Of a stretch of DNA of 64,000 bases, positions 20,754 to 32,474 are shown one piece after another. How positions within the stretch are numbered: position 1 is the stretch's first letter; each line of letters opens with the position of its first letter. Source of the stretch: Lantana camara (taxonomy: Eukaryota; Streptophyta; Magnoliopsida; Lamiales; Verbenaceae); contig CM074864.1 of the NCBI GenBank assembly GCA_037501455.1, forward strand, positions 24,732,001 through 24,796,000. The letters are read 5' to 3'. The notes beneath the pieces are model-generated. The model saw only the letters and a list, made by a program, of their open reading frames with translations, was not told the DNA's origin and searched no databases. The translations under genes were made by a program, and so were the position numbers.

Positions 20754-23282
20754 TGTAACGCCCCAACTTTCTGCATTTCAGGTATGATCTACACGTGTGA
20801 GTTTGAGAGTTAGATTTTAATTATTATTTGTTCGTTTTCTTAATTTTTCATGTCATGACATAATTTTATAAAATTTATATTCTAAGTATTTTTTTTATTG
20901 AAATTCATATCATATTATATTTATCGTATATATTGAACGTGATTGTAACGTGAATTAATTTCCCGAACGTGATTTAATTATTTCGTGACCTTACTTGAGC
21001 ATTCTTATGAATTAGGGGACTCAATTGCATTGGATCTAATTGATCATTTGTTATGGAATTGAACTTCATTGCATGAATTAAATAATTGAAGGACTTAATA
21101 GCAAAATTGGCCATTTCTTTCCCTTTATTAGCAGCATTTCACGTACCATTACATTCCCATTCATACAAACATTCATACATATTGTTCTTGATTTCCTTAT
21201 TCAACCGAGACAAACCCTTCTTTGAAGAGAGGGAGATTTCATTATTCCAAGCAAGAATTTGTGGGATTCGTGATCATACAAGCATCATCAACATCATATC
21301 TTCTTCTCATCTTCCATTTCTTTCTTTTGAGGTAATTATGGAACTTGGATGATTTTCTTCAATTTATGACTTTGATAGGGCTTTGTGTTGGATGGGTTAA
21401 ATTGTGTATTGGTTGTTGGAAATATGTTTAGGAACTTTGAGCTTAAGTTATATGTATTCAACTTGTTGATATTGCACTTGGAGCATGATTGATGATTTGG
21501 GTTTTGAATGAATGATTCTTGATGATCTAACATGGAAATGGGTGTTTATATGAATTGTTATTGATCTATATATATGATAGTATGTGTATTGCATGATATG
21601 TATGCATTTCATCTTGGTTTGAATTCATTTGTAGGTTGTTATTGTTGGTTCGTTGTTGCTGCTGCTATTGCTCTGTTTTTTTTTTTTTTTTCTGTTACGC
21701 ACAGGGTGACACGGGCGTGTCACCTTCTATTTTCATGCATATTACCCGCTGTACTATGACACGGGGGTGTCACGGCTTAGTGTATTTTGGTGGCACGGGC
21801 GTATCACCCTCTGTTTTCATGCATATTGTTTTGCATACATGGCTGTACGTGTATGTGTTATATATACATATATGTTGGTTATATATTAATTGCTATTTGG
21901 TTTAAGTGACTGTATTTAATTGTTATTCCCTATTTGTGAGTTCGAATAAATTGACTGGATGACTTGAACGTATGATTTAATTTCTTAATAGTGCACATGA
22001 ACATAATCTTGTCTGCTACACATTCATATCATACTCGTAGCATTTTCGCCGTTCTTCCTATTTGGTACATTTTGAGTCGTGTCTCACAGACAATTGTCTT
22101 TCTTGCACAGACTAGCTTCCTGGTGACGAGGAGCAGGCACCGTGAGCTGTTTCCTTGTTTGTTTTGGGTCGTCAGGAGAGGTTTAATTCTAGCTACCTAG
22201 AACGCGTATAACCCTATGTGAAGTTTTAAGCCAAAATCTATCTATATAGCTATAGTTTTCAAATGAGATTGGTTTTCAAATGATTTATCAACTTTTGGAA
22301 GGAATTGATTGATTGATTGATTGGACGAGTATTGTATTACACTGTGGGTCCGAGGGTAGTGACTCGAGCCAACCGGGAAAGCATGGGCTGACGGGTAACT
22401 CGAGAGCTACTCTCACCAAATTGGGATGACCCCTGAACCCCCTAGGAGATTAGGGGAGGAAGGAGTTCCGGGCTTAGGGATTCATATACCCTCTGCCCAG
22501 ACTGATTGGATGGTGGGCCTTGCAATCCCACCATCACCCGGAGGAAGAAGGATGGACTGAAACTGCTAATTGTGCACCGTAATGAATCGCATGATCACCA
22601 AACTATTGGACAATTGTTTGATTGATTGTACACAGTCGGAGTAAGGTTGGAGAATTGCCCTCATTCACCAGGCCACCATTGATTGTATTGAATTGTTAAA
22701 TTAATAAACTGAATTAGTTGTAACCTCGGGCGATAGTACCTCTTATTCTATTAAATTGTATTGTTATTTTCCAAAAAATTATTACCCGAGATTATAACTT
22801 GCATGTATGTGCGCTTATATTTATTTATAACCCCTCGCTCAGTCCGTGTTGGACTGACACTTCGACTTTTCAGTTGTTTTGCAGGGCGTGCTAGGCGGGA
22901 ATTAGAGTCTAGAGTGTCTTTAATTCGGGTCTAGCACACTTCATCTCACATTTTGTTCATGTACAGATACTCTACCCTTTTTGTAGCATGCCTTGTTATT
23001 TATTTTGGAGATGATATTGTATTGATATGGAACGTTGGTATCTATTAGTAAATAAATAAATATGGTACCTATAAGTATTGAATGCATTATTGCTTCTGCT
23101 TTTATTTACTCTGACTTGATGGTTAGTTTGGTTTTAATTGAGGGTACCCGCCTAGCCTTGTATAAGTTTTTTTTATTGTCTCCCATTCTCTATAGTGTCG
23201 ATTCATGTATGGATTATCCATTTCATATGTGGATTGAGACTATAGTGCGGGGGATGTGGCACCTAGCGTTCCGGGTGCTACA
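20754..23282 (+). mobile_element. Chromovirus E2, 5' LTR (family A)
   Basis: 2,529 bases, TGTAACGCCCC...GGTGCTACA, matching 29661-32168. The duplication GGGCT lies at 20749-20753 and 32169-32173. It contains a UTR-like segment ending GAG|GTAATT (21329-21336), a poly-T run, three GTGACACGG-type hairpins (21706-21723, 21757-21772, 21790-21807), the U3 hairpin GATGGTGGG/CCCACCATC (22509-22535), a TTATTTATAA promoter-like box, the hairpin TCAGTCC/GGACTGA (22839-22857) and stem arms GCTAGGCGGG (22890-22899)/CCCGCCTAGC (23147-23156). The 88-codon ORF near 21086 recurs in the other LTR, but I find no family for it. Confidence 0.95.
21706..21807 (+). repeat. Three G-loop hairpins in E2 5' LTR
   Basis: GTGACACGGGCGTGTCAC, TGACACGGGGGTGTCA and GTGGCACGGGCGTATCAC, each an inverted repeat around a short G-rich loop, follow one another within about 100 bases. 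In the 3' LTR (30595-30612, 30645-30662, 30679-30696) the second and third have longer or better-matched arms. Confidence 0.7.
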
Positions 23283-23290
23283 TCCTACGG

Positions 23291-23303
23291 TGGTATCAGA
23301 GCC
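23291..23303 (+). other. E2 primer-binding site
   Basis: TGGTATCAGAGCC, eight bases after the LTR end, is a perfect match to the usual initiator-Met PBS. The leader to 23542 has no gene. It ends CTACTAATC...GGATTTCAG, again a splice-acceptor-like sequence one base before the gag ATG at 23543. Confidence 0.85.
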
Positions 23304-23542
23304 CGGTTGTAAAACTGGGTCTCTAGTGTCGAGTTTTGTGAGTCTAGGTCGCACGGCATAGGAACTAATTGTCAATTTGAGAGTTTTGCATCGTTATTTG
23401 ACATAGTTGAACCTACTTGACTTAATTGGACTTACTAGAATTTGGTGAATTGTTGAATTTTGAACTTATGTGCAATTTGTGAATTATTTGCACACATTGG
23501 CATCTACTAATCGAACATGCATAATAGTGACTGGATTTCAGG

Positions 23543-24678
23543 ATGGCTCGCGATAGACACCATCGTGATCGTTCTCCTAGACATCGACATCATCGTCATC
23601 ATCGCCGGGAGAGATCACCACCTCCTCCTCGAGCTCCGCAGGCCCATCCATAGGACTTTATGAACTCAGTGGTGGGTCTTATTGATCAGAGAGTCCGGGA
23701 TTATGTTCCTCCAGCACCACACCAGTTTCACCAACACAGCCAGGAGCTCAGATTTCATTAGCTTTCAGGGAGTTCCAGAACCAGCATCCTCCCAAGTTTT
23801 ATAAAGGGAATGGTATTCAGGCTGAGCAGTGGCTGAAGGAAATTGTGAGGATATGGGAGCTTATTCCGTGTATGTCCTAGGAGAAGGCCCGATGTACTAT
23901 TTCTTTGATTCAGGGCGAGGCATACTCATGGTGGGAGAGCGCCCGGATTGTGTTGGATGCTGCAGGTGAGGAAGTTAATTGGGAGGTTTTCACCCGGGAG
24001 TTCAAGAACAAGTTCATTCCTCCATCTTCTCGCACCCGAAGGTTGAAGGAATTTACAGAACTTAAGCAAGGAAGCCAGTCAGTTTCAGAGTATATCGCCG
24101 AGTTTGAGAGATTGTCCCGCTATGCTCCTAATATAGCGAGTGACGATTTCCATAAGGCGATGCAGTTTGTTCAGGGCCTTAGACCGGATATTCAGGCAGC
24201 AATCGAGGCGGTCAACACGAGCACATGGGTGAAGGCTACCAAGAAGGCATTATTGGTAGAGGATTCGGTGAATGCGAGGCGGTCTACTTATCGTTCAGGT
24301 TCAGGATCAGGGTTCAGAGGCTTCGGATCGGGGTATAAGGGTTCAGGTTCGGGTTCTGCTTTAGGCAAGAGGCCGATGGTTTATTCTTCCCCACCACCAG
24401 CTCCGAAGGGCCCAGGGAAGAAGTCCCGACCAGTAGGACCAGTGATTAGAGCTCCGGTTGCTCCAGCTTTGCCACCACCACCCGAGAGGCCTGCTTGTAC
24501 CTTCTGTGGTCAGAGGACACACATCTATGATAACTACAGGAGGCGTTTGGGTTTATGCTTGATTTTTGGGAGCGACGAGCATATGGTAGACGGATGTCCA
24601 GATCGCAGGACGCCACCACCTGGTGCACAGAGACCACTGATCAGGGCTCGTGCTTATGCTCTGGACGGAGAGCAGTAG
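23543..24678 (+). pseudogene. gag: E2 chromovirus gag
   Basis: Starts MARDRHHRDRSPRHRHHRHH. TAG at 23651 is followed by a frameshift near 23720 and another TAG near 23878. The frame is then open from 23905 to TAG at 24676 (CAG expected). The core has EAYSWWES, FIPPSSRTRRLKEF and MQFVQGLRPDIQ. A Ser/Gly-rich linker leads to two adjacent zinc knuckles: the first, CTFCGQRTHIYDNY, lost its last Cys; the second, CLIFGSDEHMVDGC, lost its second Cys. The double knuckle is shared with E1 and E3. It would build the particle and package RNA. Confidence 0.85.
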
Positions 24679-26648
24679 GATGCTGATGTTGATCCAGCCG
24701 CGGTAGTTGAAGGTACCATTTGCATACATGGCATGAACATTCATACCTTGTTTGATCCGGGAGCTACTCACTCCTTTCTTTCGAGTGCTATATCTGTTTC
24801 TTTGCCTTTGCCTGTTACTTGCTCTTCTGCATGTTATGTGGTTAGTACTCCGTTTGGTGGTAGTTCAGAATCTGATAGGGTGTTTAGAGAGTTTCCAGTG
24901 AGCATCGAGGGTCGAGTTTTCTTGTCAGACTTCATCGATCTGCCGATGACCTGCTATGGATCCATTTTGGGCATGGATTGGTTGTACCGACGTTCTGCCA
25001 CAGTTGATTGCAGGGCGAAGAAGGTTCAGTTGGGATAAGATTTGGTAGTGGGTTGGAGTTCCAAGACTGTGCCTTTACTTTCTTTCTCGGAAGCTCATAA
25101 GTTGGTTCGAGAGGGAGCCATGGGTTTCATTACTTACATTCTCAACAAACCCAAGGATCAAGGTAAGCTGGAAGAAACGGAAGTAGTGAAGGAGTTTCCT
25201 GAGGTCTTTCCTGAGGAATTGGATTCGTTATCTCCAGAACGGGAAATTGAGTTTGTGATAGATCTGTACCCTAACGCAGAGCCGTACTCCAAGACTCCGT
25301 ATCGTATGGCTCTGGCTGAGTTGAAAGAGTGGAAGACTCAACTTGATGCGTTGTTGGAGATTGGGTACATCAGACCGAGTTCTTCTCCCTGGGGTGCACC
25401 AGTTTTGTTCGTAAAGAAGAAGGACGGGACTTTGAGAATGTGTATAGACTATAGGGAGTTGAACCGGATGACGAACAAGAATAAGTATCCTCTTCCACAT
25501 ATCGAGGAGTTGTTTGACATACTACAGGGATCTAAAGTCTACTCGAAATTGGATTTGAGACAAGGGTACTACCAGCTGCGAATCTGAGCTGAGGATATTT
25601 GTAAGATAGGATTTAATACTCGATATGGGCATTATGAGTTTGTAGTGATGCCGTTTGGTTTGACTAATGCCCCAACAGCTTTTATGGATATGATGCACAG
25701 GATTTTCAGGCCTTTTCTGGATATGTTCGTGGTCATCTTTATTGATGATATTCTGGTTTTCTCTAAGTCTGTCGAGGAGCATGCGAGGCATCTTCAGTTG
25801 GTATTGAGGACTTTAAAGGAGCATCAGTTATTTGCCAAATTCAGTAAGTGTGAGTTTTGGATTGACAGGGTGTCATTTTTGGGTCACGTGATTTCGGGCA
25901 ATGGTCTGGAGGTCGATCCTTCAAAGATTGAGTCGATTCTGAAGTGGGAGAAACCTAAGAATGCCTAAGAAATCAGGAGTTTCTTGGGATTGGTAGGTTA
26001 CTACCTGAGGTTTGTTAAAGATTTTTCCCAAGTTAGCAGCTCTTTTAACACGGTTGATGAAGAATGTGAAATTTGACTAGAATTAAGATTGTGAGAAGAG
26101 TTTCACTTTCTTGAAAGAGAAGTTAGTTTCTGCTCCAGTGTTAGCCCTTCCGGAAGGTTCTGAAGGATATGCTATTTATACGGATGCTTCTAAGGAAGGA
26201 TTGGGATGTGTGTTGACTCAGAAAGGTAAGGTAATTGCTTATGCATCCCGGAAGTTGAAAGAGCATGAGAAGAATTATCCGACACATGATCTTGAGCTCG
26301 CCGCCGTAGTCTTTGCACTTAGAAAGTGGAGACATTATTTGTACGGGGTGTCTTTCGAGATTTTCACTGACCACAAAAGCCTCCAGTATTTATTCACTCA
26401 GAAGGATTTGAATATGAGGCAGCGGCATTGGATGGAAAGGTTGGAAGATTATGATTGCACGATTAAGTACCATCCCGGCAAAGCCAACGTGGTCGCCGAT
26501 GCACTCAGTAGAAAGGTTAGTGTGTCGAGCTTGGAAGTAGGTGAAAGTAGTGGAATCGAGCCACTTGTTTTACAGGCTCGAGTTTCTAATATTTCGGTCC
26601 AGCCAGATTTGAAGCACAGGTTGTTTGAGGCTCAGGGTACAGATTCAG
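24679..26648 (+). pseudogene. pol: E2 protease, reverse transcriptase and RNase H
   Basis: Protease shows LFDPGATHSFLSS (DPG in place of DSG) and GMDWLYRR. It ends at TAA 25036. RT has [34 protein letters not shown] with the first catalytic Asp, TGA at 25585 (CGA in E1 and E3) and the FIDDI catalytic box near 25740. TAA near 25966 and a frameshift before 26111 precede RNase H, which has [22 protein letters not shown] and FTDHKSLQY with the acidic residues, then ADALSRK. The minus-strand solo LTR G interrupts it at 26648; the frame resumes at 28204 after G and one duplication copy. Confidence 0.88.
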
Positions 26649-28198
26649 TGTAGCACCCCTTAACACGTGGAGGTGCCACACCCCCGCACTATAGGTCAAT
26701 CCATATACGAAACGGCCAATCCGTACATGAACCAACCTATAGCGAATGGGTGACAATGCAATACACGACAAGCTAGGCGGGATAACTCGAAAATACGACA
26801 TAATAAAGCGGAAGCATAATTCAACAGTGTCAATTTGACATATCATGTTATTTCTCAGTTACCAAATAAAATGTAATCTAAATTATCATATCAATACATT
26901 ATCATCTCCAAATAAAACAATAACAACAATTCCATAATTAACAATGAATAACCAAATATGCGAACCATGGTTGACTCGACTACATGAACTGGACTCGACT
27001 CGACTCCCGCCTAGCGTGCACCTGCAATACCTGAAAGGTGGAGGCGTCAGTCTGTGAAGACCAAGTGAGGGGTTTATATACATATTAACGCAGATAATAT
27101 GCAAGTCATATTCTCGGGTAAAGATTTATAAAAGATAAATATACAAGTTCAATAATAATATAGATTCGCCCGAAAATACAACTATCAATATTAAATACTC
27201 GTTCTTTCATGCAATCGATGAACATGTTTGCCTGCTTGGTAATCATTAGGTGATCATGCAATTCAATTATCGTGCAATCGTGCGATATTGTAATCAATTA
27301 GCACATTTATGGAATGGAAATCATGCAATCAATACATGGCTTGCTTGTAACACGATAAGGTTTGTTCCTCCTGTGGTTGGACGGACAACCACCAGCTCTA
27401 AGACTAGCCCAACGCCCTCGCTATGGAGAACCTGGCTAGGAGAACACAGGTACACGATAGGGTATTGTTCTTCCTGTGGTTGGACGGACAACCACCAGCC
27501 CGAAGACCAGCCCAGCGCCCTCACTAAGGAGAGCCTGGCCAGGAGAACACACGACTCGTGAATGCGTGACGTGCTCATGCTCGATAATCTCCGCCCTGGA
27601 GAATAACTTGAAGTGATAATAGATGGAAGAAGATGATGAATATGGATGCTTGAGCTTGAATCATGAACTTCCTTAGCTAATTCTAACTTGAAGATGATGA
27701 TTCCCTCCTTCCTTTTTCCATGGTTTTGGCTCGGTAGGGTGGAGCATAAGAGGGATGATGATTCTTGATGAAATGAAATATGATGATTGTGGAAGAGATG
27801 CAAATAACGATATATTAAGGGAAAATTGTGATAATTATGATCAAATCCTCCAAGTCCTACAAGTTATGCAATTGAGTATCAAAAGTTTGGAAATGATCAA
27901 TTAGGTCCAAAAAGGTTTGCATGCAATTTAGTCCCTCAATTGAAATGAATGAGCAATTAAGGGCAATTGTGCAATTAATACAAATTGGACAATTAATTCA
28001 CGTAACAATTAAATTCCATTTATTAAATAATTCCCAAGTTGACATATTTTCATATATTTTCACGTATGTTGAACACAATTTATAGAAATTAATACAACAC
28101 GTTTAAATTGAATAAACGAAATTAATAAAATAAAACCCTAACGCTCGAAACTCACACGTGTCGAGCGTACCTGACTGTCTGAAATTCGGGGCGTTACA
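26649..28198 (-). mobile_element. Solo chromovirus LTR G inserted in E2 pol
   Basis: 1,550 bases. On the minus strand it reads TGTAACGCCCCGAATTTC...GGGGTGCTACA, with no internal region. Perfect duplications TTCAG flank it (26644-26648 and 28199-28203). It bears the long-range stem (26771-26782 with 27005-27015, 11 pairs), the terminal stem CTATAGG (26689-26695)/CCTATAG (26736-26742) and a tandem duplication at about 27365-27555. It was left by LTR-LTR recombination of an element inserted after E2. ORFs inside are spurious. Confidence 0.93.
27365..27555 (-). repeat. Tandem duplication of about 104 bases inside LTR G
   Basis: Two diverged copies, about 27365-27467 and 27468-27555. Each contains GTGGTTG-gacgga-CAACCAC (27373-27392 and 27476-27495) beside a run that reads AGGAGGAA or AGGAAGAA on the minus strand. 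This is the G-family counterpart of the U3 hairpin in the other LTRs, here doubled. Confidence 0.75.
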
Positions 28199-29626
28199 TT
28201 CAGAAGTTCAAAAATTGGTAGCTAAGGCAAGAGCTGATCCAGAGTGTCCATTCGGGTTCGATGAAGCCGGTCTTCTTCGTTTCAAGAACCGAGTGGTTGT
28301 ACCCGAAGAGTTGAAACGGGTATTGCTCGAGGAAGCTCACAGATCGGCTTATTCCATCCACCCCGGAGGAAACAAGATGTATAAGGACTTAAGGCAATAT
28401 TATTGGTGGCGTGGATTGAAGAAAGATGTGGCCGAGTTTGTGAAGCATCGTCTCACTTGTCAGAAAGTGAAAGCCGAGTATCAGAAACCGGGAGGTCTTT
28501 TTCAGCCGTTACCTATTCCTGAGTGGAAGTGGGAAAAGGTGACGATGGATTTTGTGTACGGATTACCTAAAGTGAGAGGTGGATTCAATGGAATTTGGGT
28601 GATTGTGGACCGTTTGACGAAGTCTGTACATTTTGTGCCAGTTCGGATGTCGTATAAGATTCGCAAGATAGCCGAGCTTTATCACCGGGAGATTGTTAGA
28701 CTTCATGGGATTCCGGTTAGTATAGTTTCAGACAGAGATCCACGGTTTACTTCTAAGTTGTGGCGGGATTTGCAAGAGGTTTTGGGTACGAAGCTCCAGT
28801 TTAGCACATCATTTCATCCTCAGACGGATGGTCAGTCCAAGAGATTAATAAGATATCTCGAGGATTTGCTTCGTGTTCTTTGGATTTTCAAGCTTGTTGG
28901 CATGATCAGCTACCTCTGATTGAGTTTACTTACAACAACAGTTTTCAGGCTTCGATTGGAATGGCACCGTATGAGCTAGTTTATAGTCGGAAGTGTCGTT
29001 CTCCGTTGTTCTTTGACTTGGAAGAGTGGAAATGGACTAAACAAGAAGGTGTTAAGAAAGGTGAGAAATTGGAAAAACCTTCTAAGGCCGTTGAAGCTAT
29101 GGTTGAGAAAGTCCAATTAATAAAACAACGGATGAAATCAGCTCAGGACAGATAAAAGAGCCACGCCGATCGGCGTAGAAGGGATCTCGAGTTCGAGGTT
29201 GGAGACCGGGTATTCTTGAAGGCGTCTCTACGTAAAGGATTTGCTCGAATTGGGAAAGGAGGTAAGCTTAAGCCTCGTTATTTAGGTCCTTATGAGATTT
29301 TGGAAAGAGTTGGAGAAGTTGCTTACAGATTGGACCTACCACCGAGCCTCACGGGGATTCATAAGGTATTTCACGTCTCTCAGTTAAGGAAATACTACCC
29401 CGATGAAACCGAGATCATTCCCGTTGAAGAAGTGGAATTGGAACCGAATCTAACCTTTGTTCAGAAACCGGTTAAGATATTGGATAAGAAGTTTCAGGAA
29501 TTAAGAAACCGAAAGATTCCCATAGTTAAGGTTCTTTGGAGAAGTGACAAGACCGAAGAAGCCACGTGGGAAACCGAAGACAAGATGAGATGGTTCCATC
29601 CAGAGTTGTTCCCTTCCGATCAGTGA
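28199..29626 (+). pseudogene. pol: E2 integrase with C-terminal chromodomain
   Basis: The zinc domain has H...H (EAHRSAYSIHPGGNKMY), then KHRLTCQ, in which the first Cys of HHCC is Arg. The catalytic core shows MDFVYGLP (Asp) and SDRDPRF (Asp). The catalytic Glu of GQSER is Lys (GQSKR, near 28838), so it would be dead. A frameshift lies near 28880-28919, and TAA at 29153 (CAA expected). The final part (29216-29626) contains GPYEIL and VFHVSQLRKY. It ends in a chromodomain-like region, PVKILDKK, VKVLWRSDKTEEATWE, HPELF, at about 29470-29610, as in chromoviruses. In that group the domain is thought to steer insertion to heterochromatin. Confidence 0.88.
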
Positions 29627-29645
29627 ATCTGGGGACCAGATTCAT

Positions 29646-29660
29646 TTAAGGAGGGAGGAT
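29646..29660 (+). other. E2 polypurine tract
   Basis: TTAAGGAGGGAGGAT directly before the 3' LTR. E1 has an equivalent run, TTTTAAGGGGGGGAGAGC, before LTR2. Confidence 0.75.
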
Positions 29661-32168
29661 TGTAACGCCCCAGCTTTCTGCATTTCAGGTATGATCGACA
29701 CGTGTGAGTTTGAGAGTTAGATTTTAATTATTATTTGTTTGTTTCCTTAATTTTTCATGCCATGACATAATTTTATAAAATTTATATTCTAAGTATTTTT
29801 TTTTATTGAAATTCATATCATATTATATTTATCGCATATATTGAACATGAATTAATTTCCCGAATGTGATTTAATTCTTTCGTGACCTTACTTGAGCATT
29901 CTTATGAATTAGGGGACTTAATTGCATTGGATCTAATTGATCATTTGTTATGGAATTGAACTTCATTGCATGACTTAAATAATTGAAGGAGTTAATAGCA
30001 AAATTGGCCATTTCTTCCCCTTCATTAGCAGCATTTCACGTAGCATTACATTCCCTTTCATACAAACATTCATACATATTGTTCTTGCTTTCCTTGTTCA
30101 ACCGAGACAAACCCTTCTTGGAAGAGAGGGAGATTTCATTATTCCAAGCTAGAATTTGTGGGATTTGTGATCATACAAGCATCATCAACATCATATCTTC
30201 TTCACATCTTCCATTTCTTTCTTTTGAGGTAATTATGGAACTTGGATGATTTTCTTGAATTTATGACTTTGATAGGGCTTTGTGTTGGATGGGTTAAATT
30301 GTGTATTGGTTGTTGGAAATATGTTTAGGAACTTTGAGCTTAAGTTATATGTATTCAACTTGTTGATATTGCACTTGGAGCATGATTGATGATTTGGGTT
30401 TTGAATGAATGATTCTTGATGATCTAACATGGAAATGGGTGTTTATATGAATTGTTATTGATCTATATATATGATAGTATGTGTATTGCATGATATGTAT
30501 GCATTTAATCTTGGTTTGAATTCATTTGTGTGTTGTTATTGTTGGTTCGTTGTTGCTGCTGCTATTGCTCTGTTTTTTTTCTGTTACGCACAGGGTGACA
30601 CGGGCGTGTCACCTTCTATTTTCATGCATATTACCCGCTGTACTGTGACACGGGGGTGTCACGGCTTAGTGTATTTTGGTGGCACGGGCGTGTCACCCTC
30701 TGTTTTCATGCATATTGTTTTGTATGCATGGCTGTACGTGTATGTGTTATATATACATATATGTTGGTTATATATTAATTGCTATTTGGTTTAAGTGACT
30801 GTATTTAATTGTTATTCCCTATTTGTGAGTTCGAATGAGTTGACTGGATGACTTGAACGTATGATTTAAGTTCTTAATAGTGCACATGAACATAATCTTG
30901 TCTGCTACACATTCATATCATACTCGTAGCATTTTCACCGTTCGTCCTATTTGGTACATTTTGATTCGTGTCTCATGGACAATTGTCTTTCTTGCACAAA
31001 CTAGCTTCCTGGTGACGAGGAGTAGGCCCCGTGAGCTGTTTCCTTGTTTGTTTTGGGTCGTCAGGAGAGGTTTAATTCTAGCTACCTAGAACGCGTATAA
31101 CCCTATGTGAAGTTTGAAGCCAAAATCTATCTATATAGCTATAGTTTTCAAATGAGATTGGTTTTCAAATGATTTATCAACTTTTGGAAGGAACTGATTG
31201 ATTGATTGATTGGGCGAGTATTGTATTGCACTGTGGGCCCGAGGGTAGTGACTCGAGCCAACCGGGAAAGCATGGGCTGACGGGTAACTCGAGAGCTACT
31301 CTCACCAAATTGGGATGACCCCTGAACCCCCTAGGAGATTAGGGGAGGAAGGAGTTCCGGGCTTAGGGATTCATGTACCCTCGGCCCAGACTGATTGGAT
31401 GGTGGGGCCTTGCAATCCCACCATCACCCCGAGGAAGAAGGATGGACTGAAACTGCTAATTGTGCACCGTAATGAATCGCATGATCACCAAACTATTGGA
31501 CAATTGTTTGATTGATTGTACACAGTCGGAGTAAGTTTGGAGAATTGTCCTCACTCGCCGGGCCACCATTGATTGTATTGATTTGTTAAATTAATAAACT
31601 GAATTAGTTGTAACCTCGGGCGATAGTACCTCTTATTCTATTAAATTGTATTGTTATTTTCCAAAAAATTAATACCCGAGATTATAACCTGCATGTGCGC
31701 TTATATTTATTTATAACCCCTCGCTCAGTCCGTGTTGGACTGACACCTCGACTTTTCAGTTGTTTTGCAGGGCGTGCTAGGCGGGAATTAGAGTCTAGAG
31801 TGTCTTTAATTCGGGTCTAGCACACTTCATCTCACATTTTGTTTATGTACAGATACTCTACCAATTTTGTAACATGCCTTGTTATTTATTTTGGAGATGA
31901 TATTGTATTGATATGGAACGTTGCTATCTATTAGTAAATAAATAAATATGGTACCTATAAGTATTGAATGCATTATTGCTTCTGCTTTTATTTACTCTGA
32001 CTTGATGGTTAGTTTGGTTTTAATTGAGGGTACCCGCCTAGCCTTGTATAAGTTTTTTTTATTGTCTCTCGTTCGCTATAGTGTCGATTCATGTATGGAT
32101 TATCCATTTCATATGTGGCTTGAGACTATAGTGCGGGGGATGTGGGGCCAAGCGTTCCGGGTGCTACA
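29661..32168 (+). mobile_element. Chromovirus E2, 3' LTR (family A)
   Basis: 2,508 bases, a close partner of 20754-23282. Its hairpins are somewhat better preserved than in the 5' copy: terminal stem CTATAG (32076-32081)/CTATAG (32126-32131) with the inner ATGGATTATCCAT (32095-32107), stem arms at 31776-31785 and 32033-32042, and start-site hairpin at 31725-31743. It is followed by the duplication GGGCT. No gene. Confidence 0.95.
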
Positions 32169-32474
32169 GGGCTGCAGATTTTGTGGACTTCATAAACACA
32201 CGTATGATAACTGAAGACGCTGGTTGGGATTGTGTTTGATTTACGGGAGTATCGAGCACCGGGTAGACGACTGTCCAGATTGTCAGGATCCGTTACCTGC
32301 AGGCCAGAGGCCACTTGTGAGAGCTTGGGCTTACGCGTTGGCTGGAGAGGAGCAGGATGCTGAGATCGACCCTGTTACGGTTGTTGAAGGTACTATATGC
32401 ATCCATGGCACGAACATCCATACATTATTTGATCCAGGAGCTATACACTCCTTTCTTGTGCTATTACCTTATCT
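32169..32474 (+). pseudogene. gag-pol: E1 gag zinc knuckles and protease, downstream of E2
   Basis: Continues E1 gag after the GGGCT duplication. First knuckle CRFCGLHKHTYDN then TGA at 32212 (the last Cys codon in E3). The second knuckle, CLIYGSIEHRVDDC, has lost its second Cys. Protease [11 protein letters not shown] is followed by a 10-base deletion relative to E3 near 32455, which shifts the frame. It would have encoded RNA binding and polyprotein cleavage. Confidence 0.8.

Noticed and set aside
21086..21352. 88-codon ORF in E2 5' LTR, also at 29983-30249
   Set aside because: It recurs because the two LTRs are copies. It has no family resemblance and overlaps the UTR-like segment and donor-like site.
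21706..21807. Repeated palindromes considered as a CRISPR array
   Set aside because: Units are unequal, spacing is irregular, and this is plant LTR DNA without cas genes.
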